The notes under the pieces were generated by a model. That model searched no databases and was not told the origin of the DNA. It saw only the letters and a program-made list of their open reading frames with translations. This document shows positions 1 to 11,734 of a DNA stretch of 64,000 nt, piece after piece. Source of the DNA: Moniliella sp. 'wahieum' (Eukaryota; Basidiomycota; Moniliellomycetes; Moniliellales; Moniliellaceae); the NCBI GenBank assembly GCA_003971905.1, contig RSEE01000065.1, positions 186,001-250,000 on the forward strand, given 5' to 3'. Position 1 is the first letter of the stretch; each line of letters begins with the position of its first letter. The position numbers and the translations under genes were made by a program.

Positions 1-3000
1 GTCCGCAGTGGCGAGATAGATGTGCCATGCAGCCTGCAGTCGTAGCTCGGCATGGAGAGTGAAGAGGATGGTGCGGGCCAGGTGGGCAAACGTGGGTGCA
101 AGCTGTGAAGCGACGAACCATCTCCTCCGTGAGCGGAAGCTCAAGGATGGTAGACGGCTTATCCATCGCCTCCGGATCCACCTTCTCGGGAAGCGTAGCA
201 ACTGGCTTCAATCGATGCAAGAAGGTGGTAAAGTTATCAACCGAGTGCTTCAGCGTCGCCAAGGCCACCATGCGTCTGCGCGCCGGCTCGGGAAGAAGCT
301 GCTCCATCGTCACCTTTGACCCGTCGCCCGAGAGGGAGGAAGAAGGGCCACTTCATGCATCAGCAGTGTCTCCCGCCTCTTGTCCGTCGTCTCTCCCACT
401 TCAGTCAGAATGGAGACAAGATCCGGCTTGCTCGCCCACACAGCGCAGGTGTACTTTCCCTTGCCCTCAGCTTCCGAATCCCGTGTGACGAGCGCTGTAT
501 AACGCGCGGTAGCCCCTTTGTACAGTTCGACCACCAGTACGACCATCAGGCGCGCAACACGGCGTTTCTGGAAGGGCATGTGCTGGAGGATGAGATATGT
601 GTCCTGCAAGAGGCGAACAGTGTTGGGCACAGCCTTGGACACGGGCTTTTCCCCTGCACCGCTCGCACCGTCCGTCTCGAGGGAAGACATGAGAGCAGGA
701 GGACGGTCGCTCCCCGGCATAGTCTCGGGACGGAGAGACTCCTCGTCATGGCTAGGCACCACATCCAGGCCCGAGATCGCAGTGGTAAACTGCGCCTGCA
801 CCCGTGCCTCCAGGTGAGGGAGGAAGTGTGCCGCACAAACCGGCGTAGGAACTGAGAATACGAGTCGTTTACTACCGTGCCAGGGTCTTCCTCTTCGTTC
901 TGGGCCGCGCGCCGGCGCGAAAGGGAGGTAGACTCCTCCTCGTCTTCCTCTTCCTCGTCATCCTCCCCAGCCCCCTCCGCATCAGCGGGGAGCACCTGCT
1001 TGGCACGTGCAATGAAGACGAGCACCGGGGTAAAGAGTTTGGACAAACCCGCAATATCTGGTTTGGCAAGCGTACGGTGTGCGTTCGCTCCCGTCTCGGA
1101 CCCGGGCGCATGGCCAACCGCGCCCAACCAAGCGCTCAAGTCGATGGCTGCCAGCTCCGAAGCAAACCCGGTGCCAACGGGGCCGGCGTCGGCCGATACC
1201 AAGCCGGGAAGGTAAGTACGAATCGTCTGCATAATCTGCTCTTCGTACTTGCGTGTCGTATTGCGGTCGGCCGTTGACACAACGCCCACTCCATTGGGCG
1301 GGACGCTTACCCCCCCGTCGGGGGCCAAATTGAACAACCGTTTCTTGCTGTCGCGCTCCACACGACCCATCCGCAGAACTTCATTTACATCTACCATCGT
1401 CCTGCGTGCCGACGCCGCCACTGCACCAGGGGAGAGATGCGCATCGTTCGCCCCTGCCGCCAAGTGGAAGAAAGAATGCCCTGCAGTTGATCCTGCATAT
1501 GCCGCCAAAGATTGCGGGGTTTGACTGACGTCCGCTTGTCGCCCCGGGTGCCTCCACTGCGGGTGGAGAGCCGAGAGCAGACCTCGTACACCACCCGGTA
1601 GCACTGCAGCACCGCATCAAACTTGGCAAACATGGTCCAAAACAAGTCGCGCAACGTCTCTTCGTCCCTCGCTTGGGCATAAACCTCGGCCGCGCTCTTT
1701 CCCCGAGAGCGCCTGGGGCAAGATTGGTTAGTGCAAGCAAGGCCGAGTTGGGAGCAGCCGTGGGCCCGCCCGAGAAAGTGAGGGTGCGTGCCCCTCCATT
1801 TCGGGTCACAAGGCTCGATCGGTTGGCCCATGGAGCCGAAGAACCCCGGTTCAAGTTCGTCCCCCACTGTGCTTCGGCATCGTGGCGCCGCTCTACCTCA
1901 TCAATCGTACCTTCGACGAGTTGGTGCAACTCTGCTTGCTGCCGCTGCAAAACGGCATCCAGCACTTCGGGCAGCTTACCCAACCGGGCAGCGCTTTCCA
2001 GCAGCATTTCAATGTATGCAAACGGATCGCTGTCCGCTTCCGTGCCGAGGCCCAAGCCTTCCCCGTTCCCTAGCCCAAGACCCGACGTGAGCCCCACGGA
2101 TGCGGGACCAGAGGCGGCCAATGTAGGCGCATCCGCCAAGGTTACTGTTGCTCCCGAACGAGCCGAATACCCGCCGCTCGTCCCTGGGGCCGAGAGATGG
2201 TTAAGGAACCGATCCAGCGCAGCAAGGGGGGTGGCAGGTTCCGTGTCATCCGGTAGCTCATTAGTCGGGATATCGGTGTCCGCATATGCATCCACATTTT
2301 CATCGCCGCCAGTGGCCGCGGCCGCTGCAGTTGTGGCTGCTCGGTCCAGAGGGGAGGCTCGCAGCTCGGCTTGTCCGGGCTCATACGGGCCCAGAGAGCG
2401 TCGTCGGCCGGTGCTTTGAGATAGAGATGGTTGTGCAGCTCCTCCGTGATGAGGTCCAAAATGGAGTGCTGCTGCTGAGCAAGATAGTTGCGTACGTCGG
2501 CAATCGCTGCAATGTCCTGCATTTCAGGTGACGTGGCGGTACGTTCGGCAGCCATAATGAGCGTCACGGCATCATAGAAGAGCTTGTTGGCGATCAAGCG
2601 TTCCAAGGCAGGAGGCGTATCGCGCAAGCGCTCGGCCGTGTTTAGCAGTCTAATCGACTCTTGTACTGCTTGGGACTTTTGCCACAGACTGACTAGATCC
2701 CCCCTGCGAGCACTGAGAGCATCCCGTGCGTCATTCAGCTTGCGCCGCGCTTGAAGCACGTTCTTCTGCGCTGTCCCCAAGGCCGAGAGCACCTGATGGT
2801 GGCGGGTGATGGCCGCCGCAAAGGCCTCGTAGTGGTCTTCCACCGAACCCTGCAACGCGGCATCGAGTAGGGCCGACATGCGCTGGAATTCGTCCTGCAG
2901 TGCCTCCTGAGCTGGTGATTCAATTATATCAAGGGCCAAGGCAGCCGGGTTAATATCATCCTGGACCAAAGGTACCCACTCCAACCGCGCTTTCTGCAGG

Positions 3001-4072
3001 ACAGCAGCGATAGCTAATAGCTCCGCTGGCGTGCGGCCAGCCTTCTCGGCGGCCCGTTCGTACGCCGCCAGCGGCCGCCGTTTGACCTGCAACACTTGCT
3101 CAATCCCCATCGGACCAGACGATGAGGGGCCCTCATATCCTGCCCCGGCACGTCGGATCCGATCCACTTGGTGTTTACGCCCTGCCGACTGGAGGGCAGC
3201 GACAGCACCCCGCAGCGCCTCGGGAGCATCGCTCTGTTGGCCGGTCAAACTGCCCATGGGGCCAGGTCCGAATCGACAGTACGCGCGCGTTCGGGGTTAC
3301 GGACATTAGGGTGATTGTGATGATGATGGTTGCGGGATTTCGACGTGGGTGCTTGCGCGTGGGCCTGGGGATAGGGCTGGTCGTAGCTTTGATCATACGC
3401 CTCGTACGCTTCATCGTAATGCTGGGGTTCGGTTTGGCGGCGCACGCGGGGATCCGTACCCCTCCGTGCGGGCACAGAAAGGGGCTCTTGGGAATGAACG
3501 CGGGCCGATCGGGGGAGAGGGATGCCAGGCTCCTCGGGGTCGAATGATTCGTCAGAGGGAGAGACGGGGCGACGGTCGGGGCGCATGGAGGCCGGGAGAG
3601 ACGCGGCGGGAGTGGCGACGGAAAAGGTCGGCTGCTGCGAAGGGCGACGCACAGAGCGGGCGGGGCGTGCGGGCAACGGCGAGTCTGGGGCGGGGGAGGA
3701 GGAGGAGGGCGGCAGCGGGGGGATGAGGCCGTCGGAGGGCGAGTCGAGGCCGGGGGCATAGGGAGCGGGTGGAGGGAGAGGGAGGGCTGCTGCGGGGCGT
3801 GGTGTGGGCGAGCGTGGGGCGGCTGGGGCTGGATGCGAGACGGCGCAGGCGAGTAGCCCAGTCGGACGGGGGGCTCGTCGATGGCGGCGAGGCCCTGGGA
3901 CGGAAGGCGCGCGGCGGAGAAGGCAGAGGGGGGCCCTGGACAGCGCCCATGCCGAGAGCCGGTTCTCATGGCGGATCTTGGCGCGGACGCGGTCCTTGTC
4001 GCGCTCCCTGTCGCGGTCCTTGCCCTCGGTGAGCTTGCGCAGCGAGAAGGAGCGCGCGACGCGGTCCACCAT
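1..4072 (-). CDS. SEC8: Exocyst complex subunit Sec8 (EXOC4), 3' end beyond the left edge
   Basis: Sec8 is a rod-like subunit of the exocyst, which tethers secretory vesicles to the plasma membrane at growth sites. The product starts at 4072 with a basic, Arg/Asp-rich segment and about 250 disordered Pro/Ser/His-rich residues. It then enters the conserved Sec8 N-terminal domain (about 3130-2400), recognisable from the motif QDDINPAALALDI and the following coiled-coil helices. Downstream pieces include an acidic stretch (about 960-920) and the helical C-terminal part ending at the edge with AHLARTILFTLHAELRLQ. The coding sense continues through at least six frame changes (near 3250, 2200, 1695, 1450, 815 and 340), so no single frame covers it. 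The start was chosen because it opens the first long frame after a GC-rich promoter shared with the divergent SPE3-LYS9. Identification rests on recall of the family and is firm for the N-terminal domain. Confidence 0.85.
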
Positions 4073-4158
4073 GGCGCTGCGTCGGGGAGGCGATGGGCGG
4101 CGGCGGTGGATGCGCTTGCGGTGGCGGCGCAGGCCCGCTGCACGTGGCGCCCCGCCTC

Positions 4159-4187
4159 ACGTAAGCGGCTGCTTACGTAAGCCGCTT
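4159..4187. promoter_or_regulatory. Interleaved palindromes in the SEC8/SPE3-LYS9 divergent promoter
   Basis: Two perfect inverted repeats overlap here. Positions 4159-4178 have 8-bp arms ACGTAAGC/GCTTACGT around GGCT. Positions 4163-4187 have 7-bp arms AAGCGGC/GCCGCTT around a TTACGTAA core. TTACGTAA is the type of full palindrome bound by bZIP dimers. The site lies 87 bp upstream of the SEC8 start and about 530 bp upstream of SPE3-LYS9. A regulatory role is inferred from symmetry and position only. Confidence 0.45.
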
Positions 4188-4715
4188 CCCCCGCACGCAC
4201 GGCCTCTGCGCGGCGCTACCCGCTTGGGCGCAGGGCGGGGCACTGCTGTGGATGAGCTACCGGAGCGTGGCACTGTGTATATTGAGCATTCGGTACAACT
4301 GGGCACGTGCCTCCCGCGCCTCACGCCTGCCCCGTGTCATGCATGACACGTGGCCATCATGCATCAGATCTCACCGGGTGGGCTGAGTACCAGACAGGCC
4401 GCCTGGGTGTGTGAACATTTCATTCTCCCAGGGGCCCCGCTGTGCACCGATGCATGATGCATGACATGGATGATGGTCGATCATCGATCATCCGACGGAG
4501 GCTGGCCAGCGGAGAAAAGTTGATACGAAGACCACGCCATCCGGCACGGCGCCGTAGTCATAAGTCGCTTGTCACTACGTTGCCCAGTTGTAGTTACTAG
4601 TTGGCAGTTACCGCGGCTAATAAACGGCATCGCTCCTTTCGACTCCGAAGCATCTCAACCGCCTTTTTTTCGTCCCGCCCTATTCCTTCTTCCCGCCCAC
4701 CACATCTCTCACACC

Positions 4716-7027
4716 ATGGCCCAATTCTCCCACCCCCTCATCCGTGACGGCTGGTTCCACGAGATCAACTCCCAATGGCCCGGCGAGGCCATGGGCTTGC
4801 AGGTGGTCCGCATCCTCCACCACGAGAAGAGCAAGTTCCAGGACGTACTCGTCTTTGAGAGCACCACCTTTGGCAATGTTCTCGTTCTCGACGGCGTCAT
4901 TCAAGCCACCGAGCGCGACGAATTTTCGTACCAGGAGATGATCGCTCATCTCCCTCTTGCCAGCCACCCTAACCCCGAGCGTGTGCTGGTCATTGGCGGT
5001 GGCGATGGCGGTGTGCTGCGTGAGGTCGTCAAGCACGACTCGGTCAAGGAGGCCATCCTCTGTGACATTGATGAGGCCGTGCCGCGTGTCAGCAAGCTAT
5101 ACCTGCCCCACATGGCCCAGGGCCTTACTCACCCCAAGAGCACTGTGCACATTGGCGATGGCTTTGCTTTCCTCAAGTTGCCCGAGAACAAGGGCGCCTT
5201 TGATGTGATCATCACCGATTCCTCCGACCCTGTGGGCCCAGCCCAGGCGCTGTTTGAGAAGCCCTACTTCCAACTGCTCAAGGAGGCCCTCAAGCCTGGT
5301 GGACACATCTCTACCCAAGCCGAGTCGCTCTGGCTGCACCTTCCGCTCATCCGTGAGCTGCGGCAGAGCACCAAGGAAATCTTCTCGGTGGCCGACTATG
5401 CCTTTACCACCATTCCCACCTACCCCTCTGGGCAAATTGGCTTTGTCATCTGCTCCACCGAGCCGACGCGCAACGTGCGTGTGCCCGTGCGTGAGGTTCC
5501 GGGTTGCAAGTACTACAATGCCGATGTTCACAAGGCGGCCTTTGTCCTCCCCGAGTTTGCTCGCGCGGTCATTGAGGATGGGGCGGCGGCGCCGGGCCCT
5601 GTCGTGGCCTCGGGCGATGGTTCGGGCCCCGCGTCCCGTGACGCTAAGAATTCTTCTGTTGGGCTCGGGCTACGTTGCCCGTCCGTTCGCCGAGTACGTT
5701 CTGCGTTACCCCGAGTACAGCTTGACGGTCGCATCGTCGCGGTTGGCCAATGCCCAGCGCCTGGCTGAGGGTCTGGCGCGTACGACGGCCACTTCGGTTG
5801 ATGTGAACAACCATGCTGCTCTGGCCGAGCTGGTGGGGCAGCACGACATTGTCATCTCGCTCATCCCCTACATTTACCACGCCAAGGTGATCGAGGCGGC
5901 GATCGAGAAGAAGGTGGATGTGGTTACCACTTCCTACGTCAGTCCTGCCATCCGCGAACTGGCGCCCAAGATTAAGGCAGCGGGTATTACAGTGATGAAC
6001 GAGATTGGTCTTGACCCTGGTATTGACCACCTCTATGCCGTCAAGGCCATTGCCGACATTCACGCTCAGGGGAAGAAGGTCAAGGAGTTCTACTCGTACT
6101 GTGGTGGTCTGCCTGCCCCCGAGGCGGCAGACAACCCGCTGGGATACAAGTTTTCGTGGTCCTCGCGAGGTGTTCTGCTTGCCCTTCGCAACACGGCCAA
6201 GTTCTGGCAGAAGGGAAGTAAGGAGCCGGTCACCATTCCTGGCCCTGAGCTGATGAAGTCGGCCAAGCCTTACTACATTAGCCCCGCCTTTGCCTTTGTC
6301 GCGTACCCCAACCGTGACAGCACGCCGTACCGCGAATGGTACAACATCCCCGAGGCTGAAACGGTGGTCCGTGGCACGATGCGCTACCAGGGCTTCCCGG
6401 AGTTTGTCGAGGCACTGGTCAAGCTGGGTTTCCTCGACGACTTTGCCAAGCCTTACCTCACTCTTCCCAACACCAAGTCGTGGGCTGAAATTTTGGCGGC
6501 AGTGACGGGCTCGCAGAGCACGGAGCCGGCTTCGCTTGCGGCCGCGGTGCGCAAGGTTGTGGACTTTAAGACGGAGGAGGAGGCGGACATGGTGCTCCGT
6601 GGTTTGCGCTGGCTTGACCTGTTCAGCTCAGAGGTGCCCGCAACCGTCCGTGGCACGGCGGAGCAGGAGAAGGAGCAGCAGGGTAACCTTCTGGACTCGC
6701 TCTGCGCTACGCTCGAGCTTAAGTGCCAGTACGGTCCCGAGGAACGTGACATGGTCATGCTTCAGCACAAGTTCGTCACCGAGGACAAGGACGGTAACCA
6801 AGCGACCCTCACCTCGACGCTGCTCGACTTTGGTGTTCCCAACGGCTTCTCTTCGATGGCCAAGACGGTGGTGTGCCGTGTGCAATCGCCACCAAGCTCA
6901 TCCTTGAGGGCCACCCGGGCTGAAGAAACCTGGCGAGATTGTCGCCCCGTACTCGCTCGACGTTACGGAGCCCATTCGTGCTGAGCTTGAGAAGGAGGGC
7001 ATTGCTCTTGAGGAGCGCTGGGTCTAA
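4716..7027 (+). CDS. SPE3-LYS9: Spermidine synthase-saccharopine dehydrogenase fusion protein
   Basis: This bifunctional protein has an N-terminal spermidine synthase (putrescine plus decarboxylated SAM to spermidine) and a C-terminal glutamate-forming saccharopine reductase of the alpha-aminoadipate lysine pathway. The SPE3 half (about residues 1-290) shows the nucleotide-binding [15 protein letters not shown], the catalytic [19 protein letters not shown] segment and [14 protein letters not shown] short Ala/Gly/Ser linker follows, then the Rossmann start [18 protein letters not shown] and the hallmarks [11 protein letters not shown] and [22 protein letters not shown] 4716 begins the conserved N-terminus [14 protein letters not shown] after a CT-rich leader; an in-frame extension to 4569 is not needed. 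The frame shifts once in the linker (about 5590-5640) and twice near the end (about 6870 and 6915), each explained by one missing base. Restoring sense there gives the expected ending with stop at 7025-7027. Confidence 0.96.
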
Positions 7028-8018
7028 GCGAAGAACTGCCAAGACGTTATTGCGCTCTATCTATTTCCTGTGGAAGCCGAACTTGTTTGTCATAGCACGA
7101 AGCTTTCGCAGTTCCCACATCTTCTCGTAGTATGACAGCAATACTAAGCACAACTACTAGGAAGTACCTGTTGATGGTCGCAATCTCTCTTTCGCTTCAT
7201 ATTTCCGTCCGTCTGGTGTAGAGCTCTTCAACAGTGAGGCTTGATGGGAAAATGGATAGTCGTTCAAGACCCAGCCCATTCGCCCAACATGCCGTCTGCG
7301 CTGACGACTACTAGCTACGCTCTGTGTCCACGATGATGTATGACGTACCCTTCAATTGCATTATCGACCTCATCATGAACGGTTACTTGGGCTTCCCTAT
7401 AAGGAACCAGAGCTTGGCCAACGCTCTTGATCCATGTTTTTCTGGTCGGCCACATCTATAAGCGGATGGCTGATTGTCCTCGACAATCGACGCCCAACAG
7501 GGGATATGTGGCTCGCCCATCACAAACGGAGCGGCTGTTTTTAGTGAGCGAAGCCCTTGTGAAGCATGAACATGAACATCGAAATGGCCAGACAGGGGAT
7601 TTGAGATCTCTTCCTCATATCAGATTGATTCTGGGTTGACGTATATTATGCCGCGGAGCTCCTTTTTTTCTTCTTCCTCTCCCTATTTCCTCTCTTTACC
7701 TTCTGTATCTTTAATGTTTTGTATGGCTATTGGTTCGTAGACCATCACATCATTTATGGCTCCTTTATACCAAAGATGTAATCTATCTTCTTTCTAGGTT
7801 ATACGCAATCGCCGCCTCTAAACAAGTAGAAAATGTGTGCAAGTGAATGAGATGGACGGCGGTTTTCCTCACAGTAAAAATGCCTTGAAATAGTGAAACT
7901 ATGATTGCCTCCAAACCAAAATTGAGCTCTCCACCATCAGGCATCTCATCAAACCACTCTTCACTCCATCACTCTTTCTCTTCTTTCCTTTCTCTCCCCT
8001 CCCCATTTGCTCATCACC
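7028..8018. other. Intergenic region between SPE3-LYS9 and the DNAJC17-like gene
   Basis: This stretch is clearly richer in A/T than the genes on either side and contains no recognisable coding sequence. It should hold the 3' end of SPE3-LYS9 and the promoter of the J-protein gene; a TC-rich leader (about 7966-8010) precedes the next start codon. A 70-codon open frame at 7427-7639 has no family features and is not called. Confidence 0.6.
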
Positions 8019-9117
8019 ATGTCGTCTGAGGTGGAAGTGACGAGCGATGAGGCATATCGCATGCTCAAGCTCCAACCGGGAGCCAGCGAAACACAGATCA
8101 AGAGCGCCTATCGCAAATTGTCCCTGAAGCTGCATCCGGACAAGCGTCGTGACGTTTCGTCGAGGTGGCCGCGCATGAATTTCACCAGCTTTCGGCCGCC
8201 TATGCCTTGCTCAGCAATCCGATCAGCGCCGCAAAGCCGAGGAGACCGCTGCGGCGGATGCTGCGCAAGCTGCACGCAGGGGAGCGTACGATTCCAAGCG
8301 AAAGGCCGCCGCCGAAGACCTCCTTCGCCGCGAAGAAGAAGACAAGAAACGCCGGCGCGCCGCTGCCAAAGCTCAGGCCGACCTCGACACTCGACTGAGA
8401 GATGCGCAAATGGAAAGCGAACAAATGATGGAGATGGCTTCCAAGGCTCGGGATAGCGCTCCTGCACCACCATCTATGCCTGACCTCTCTACTGCCAGCG
8501 ATGACCCACCCCAACTAGGTTCTATGGACAAGATGGTCCTGATCAAGCTTCCATTTCGCAGACATCTTCGCTTTTGGGTGTTTCTAGCGAGGCGCTTCTC
8601 GGCCACTCTCTGCACTGGATACAGCAAGCACGCGCTTGGCGCGTGCCTTGGGGCATGTCTTCGGTGCTGTGACCCATATCGTGGTCCAGCCTCCCAAACG
8701 GCGCAAGAAGACGGGGAATCTCAGTTCCGAGGTGAGCGTATTGGTCGAGTTTGAGGATGTGATGGATGCCTATGCAGCGGCGACGGCAGGGTCCAGTTTG
8801 TCTGCCCCGCCACCACTGGACGAGTGCTGGATGGGGTGGGCATCGGCGAGCAAAAAAAAGGATGCTGTACCATGGGAACCTCCAAGATCTCGTGGATGCG
8901 GTCCCGAGGACTCCTGCCTACCTCGGCGAGCCCTAGACCAGGTGCGATGGCACCAAACACATCGGAGCATGCCTCCAAGACGCCCCCCGCGTCTACTACC
9001 TTCTCCTTTAAGCCACCCAGCGGACAGACCGGTCCTGACTTTGAAAGTGCGATCCTGCAACGCCTGCGGGACGCAGCAAGGAGACGAGCGGATCGAGAAG
9101 ATGGGGCGACTGGCTAG
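8019..9117 (+). CDS. CWF23: DnaJ-domain splicing factor, DNAJC17/Cwf23-like
   Basis: The protein starts with a J domain (EAYRMLKLQPGASETQIKSA, then LSLKLHPDK with the HPD motif that stimulates Hsp70). A charged coiled-coil rich in Arg, Lys, Glu and Ala follows (about 8230-8440). After it comes an RRM-like segment (ALGHVFGAVTHIVVQPPKRR through SVLVEFEDVMDAYAAA). The tail FESAILQRLRDAARRRADRE matches the conserved C-terminal helix of human DNAJC17, giving the order J domain, coiled coil, RRM, helix. This family works in the nucleus with the spliceosome; the S. cerevisiae member is Cwc23. Frame changes occur near 8155, 8220, 8560 and 8830, and some could be unrecognised introns. ATG 8019 is used because it directly precedes the J domain. 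Confidence 0.85.
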
Positions 9118-9275
9118 ACGGCAAATACGATGGTGTCCGTCCACGTTCCCGTGGCTGTGCGGATCATAGGAGTGATGTTGCGTTGAGCCAGTGGAACTTG
9201 TGAAGCACTCAATTTTGAAATTTGCACGCCAGCTGGAGCGATGCAAGGTCTAATCGTCCCTTGTGCCTACTCCGT

Positions 9276-10693
9276 ATGTCTGCTGCCGTTGCAACCACCA
9301 TGGGGTGCGGCGACTCATCCCAGACGCCTCTCCCGCGTGTCGGGACGCTGGGAATGTTCATAGTGGACACCTTCCAATACCTCCACCCGACGGATCCCCC
9401 GAATCCCCACCGACCGCGGGTACGGCGCCCAAGTGGGCGGCGGGGGCACTTACGTCGCTGTCGGTGTGTAGCTCTTCCCCTCGTTCCTGAGCCCAGCCCC
9501 AGCTGACTGTTTCTCCTCTCTGGTCCAGGGGCCAGCATGTGGTATGTGTTCATGCTTCCTCCTTCGAATTCCCAGTGGCATCTGCTGACCACCACGCTTG
9601 GCCAGGGTCGCATCCAACCGAGTGTGCATGCTGGTCGATCGCGGGTGCGACTGGGCTGCCGATTGGCAACGCCAACTGGACCAATACGTTGATGCATCCT
9701 CTTTACGTGAAGGAGAGACGGGCATCTGGAAGTACCGCGCTCGTTTGGACAAAACGACGCTAGCCGTCAACATTTTTACTGGTGAAACGCGGGACTTTCA
9801 GTATTTGACAGCCAAGGTGCGTATCGAGCCAAAGGACCTGTTGATGAAAGACGTTCATTCGGGCATGATTGGACTGCCGGAAGTGATCCACTTTGTGTGC
9901 TCACCCGAGCGGGCGAATTCGATTGCCGATGAGATCAGCAAGTATGCCTCCCAAGGGCAGGGGGCTTTCCGCAATGGCGATCAGGACCCCATGCCAATGC
10001 TAATCTGGGAGCCCATGCCGCCCGATGCGGTACCAAAGAACTTGGACGCTTGTTGCGCTCTTTGACAAGGTCCACCTCTTCAGCCGAACCACGAGGAAGC
10101 TGCCTGTCTCCTCTCAGTAATCCTTCCCCCTGATGAGGATGAAGAGGAGATGAAGTCCGCTGTTGAGGGAATGGCCCAAATTATTGGCTTTGGCGGCGAA
10201 AATGACGTGCAGCAGGACCCCCGTGATTGGCCTGAGATCGGGCAAGTTGGGGACTACATTGAGCCCGCCCATCTCTCCCCCTCAGGTGAGGAGGACCGGA
10301 TAGGCTTCTGGGTCCCGGCATACCACGATCGTACTATGGCCAAGCGTGTGTCGACGTGACCGGCGGAGGCAACGGTTGGCTTGGTGGGTATGCATCTGGG
10401 ATGGCCGATGCGGTTGCGGCCCACCCCAAGCTCGTAGCCATGACCGACAAGGAGATCTTGTGCGTGCTGCTGTACGGGGTAGCGTTTCTGCATGTAAGTT
10501 CACATTCCGAGTTCGTGACGGGACATGACCGGTGGCCCCTTCAGCCTATATGATTGAGCAACCATCACTTCCTCTGGCTTCCAATTTTCTTGCTGGCGCA
10601 CCTGCCTTGGGTAGTGAGGAAGGGGTTGATGAAGGAGTGCAAGCCCGTTTCGACCGGCTCTATGGGCGAATCACTGGAACAAATCAAGCATAG
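9276..10693 (+). CDS. MAK32: MAK32-like PfkB-family protein
   Basis: The product resembles fungal Mak32-like members of the PfkB (ribokinase) fold. It begins near LGMFIVDTFQYLHP and runs through a glycine-rich segment into LVDRGCDW, FQYLTAKVRI, VIHFVCSPERA and LIWEPMPPD. It ends with the family's second signature as DVTGGGNGWLGGY and the tail EQPSLPLASNFLAGAP. Two introns, 9464-9528 and 9542-9605, flank a tiny exon and restore a continuous reading. A third begins at about 10495 (GTAAGT donor). In sugar kinases the second signature carries a catalytic Asp where this protein has Asn. Frame breaks occur near 9420, 10055 and 10345. Yeast MAK32 is known for its role in maintaining the killer RNA; the biochemical function is not settled. 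The stop is the TAG at 10691-10693. Confidence 0.8.
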
Positions 10694-11734
10694 TGCACTA
10701 ATGTACATCTGTGCTCCTCGTAACCAAGGAGCCAATAAGAATCATTGCAAACAGAGAAAACTGCCCACATGCGTTATGGTGAAGGAGCGAAAACGAAAGA
10801 ATGAAGAAGGTAGGAACCTCGATATGAGATTGGCCTCGCTGGCGCCAACAAAGCCGCTCTAGATGCTCCTCCGGCCGTTGCACCTTTCAATCCCCACTCC
10901 TTCGACAGTCGTCCCCGGCCCAGCTGGCAGAAGAAGACTGCGGCGGACACCGACCGGCAATGTCGCCCTTTGAAAGCATCCCTCAATCGGCACGATACCG
11001 CATTACTACCCACCGGCGCATCAAACAGGCCATCCGTATCAAGGTCAAATTGAGGTTGGGGTCTCCTGAAATGTCTCGCCCTTGCACCAGTCGCACGCAC
11101 GGCTGCCACGACAAATGGTCTCCACGTCGTCATAGACCGTGCCTCGGGCTGGATGTCCTCCTCGTTGTGCTGTCGGGGCTCCTGGCTTCCGTATAGGATG
11201 GAGCCCACTGAGGATATGACGCACCCACGAATGTACAGCAGGAACTTTGGCCGGAGGTCTTTGCTGGAATGGATTTACAAGAGGATGGACCGTAACTGAC
11301 CGCGGCGCCGCGTTCCACCTTCAGACTTCAGAGTGTGCCATACCCTTGGTCGAAACATCAGCAAACGCACCATCGCGGCATCTCAGCTGCTCCGATCCAG
11401 CCAGGTCTTCCATCGATTCGTCTGTCCCCCAACCACCGAAACACGCGATGAGGCGGTCGTCATATAGCAGAACAGAGCAGAACAGAACAGAACAAAACAA
11501 GTCGCGGTTGAACGGTATAATGCATTGGAAGCTTGCATATCATCATGTTACATTTGCATCGAGCACGGCGTGTTTGCCTTGCTCGAAGGGTTAGGAGGTT
11601 CGGCCTCACGTCAAGACGCAAGGACGCTGGATCTCGGCACCTGGTCGCGGTTGAAGGAACAGGTAGCACGAGAACGATGGGGGGAAATGAGGACCAAACG
11701 AGGCATGGCAGCTAAACAGCTGGCAACAGGGTGC
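10694..11734. other. Unassigned region between two convergent genes
   Basis: No conserved gene is recognised here. On the plus strand 10858-11050 one frame reads as a plausible disordered protein (for example SFDSRPRPSWQKKT), but it has no clear start, domain or partner exon. A short AACAGA/AACAAA microsatellite lies at 11467-11500. The region should contain both 3' UTRs, plus either a small unrecognised gene or nothing. Confidence 0.4.
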
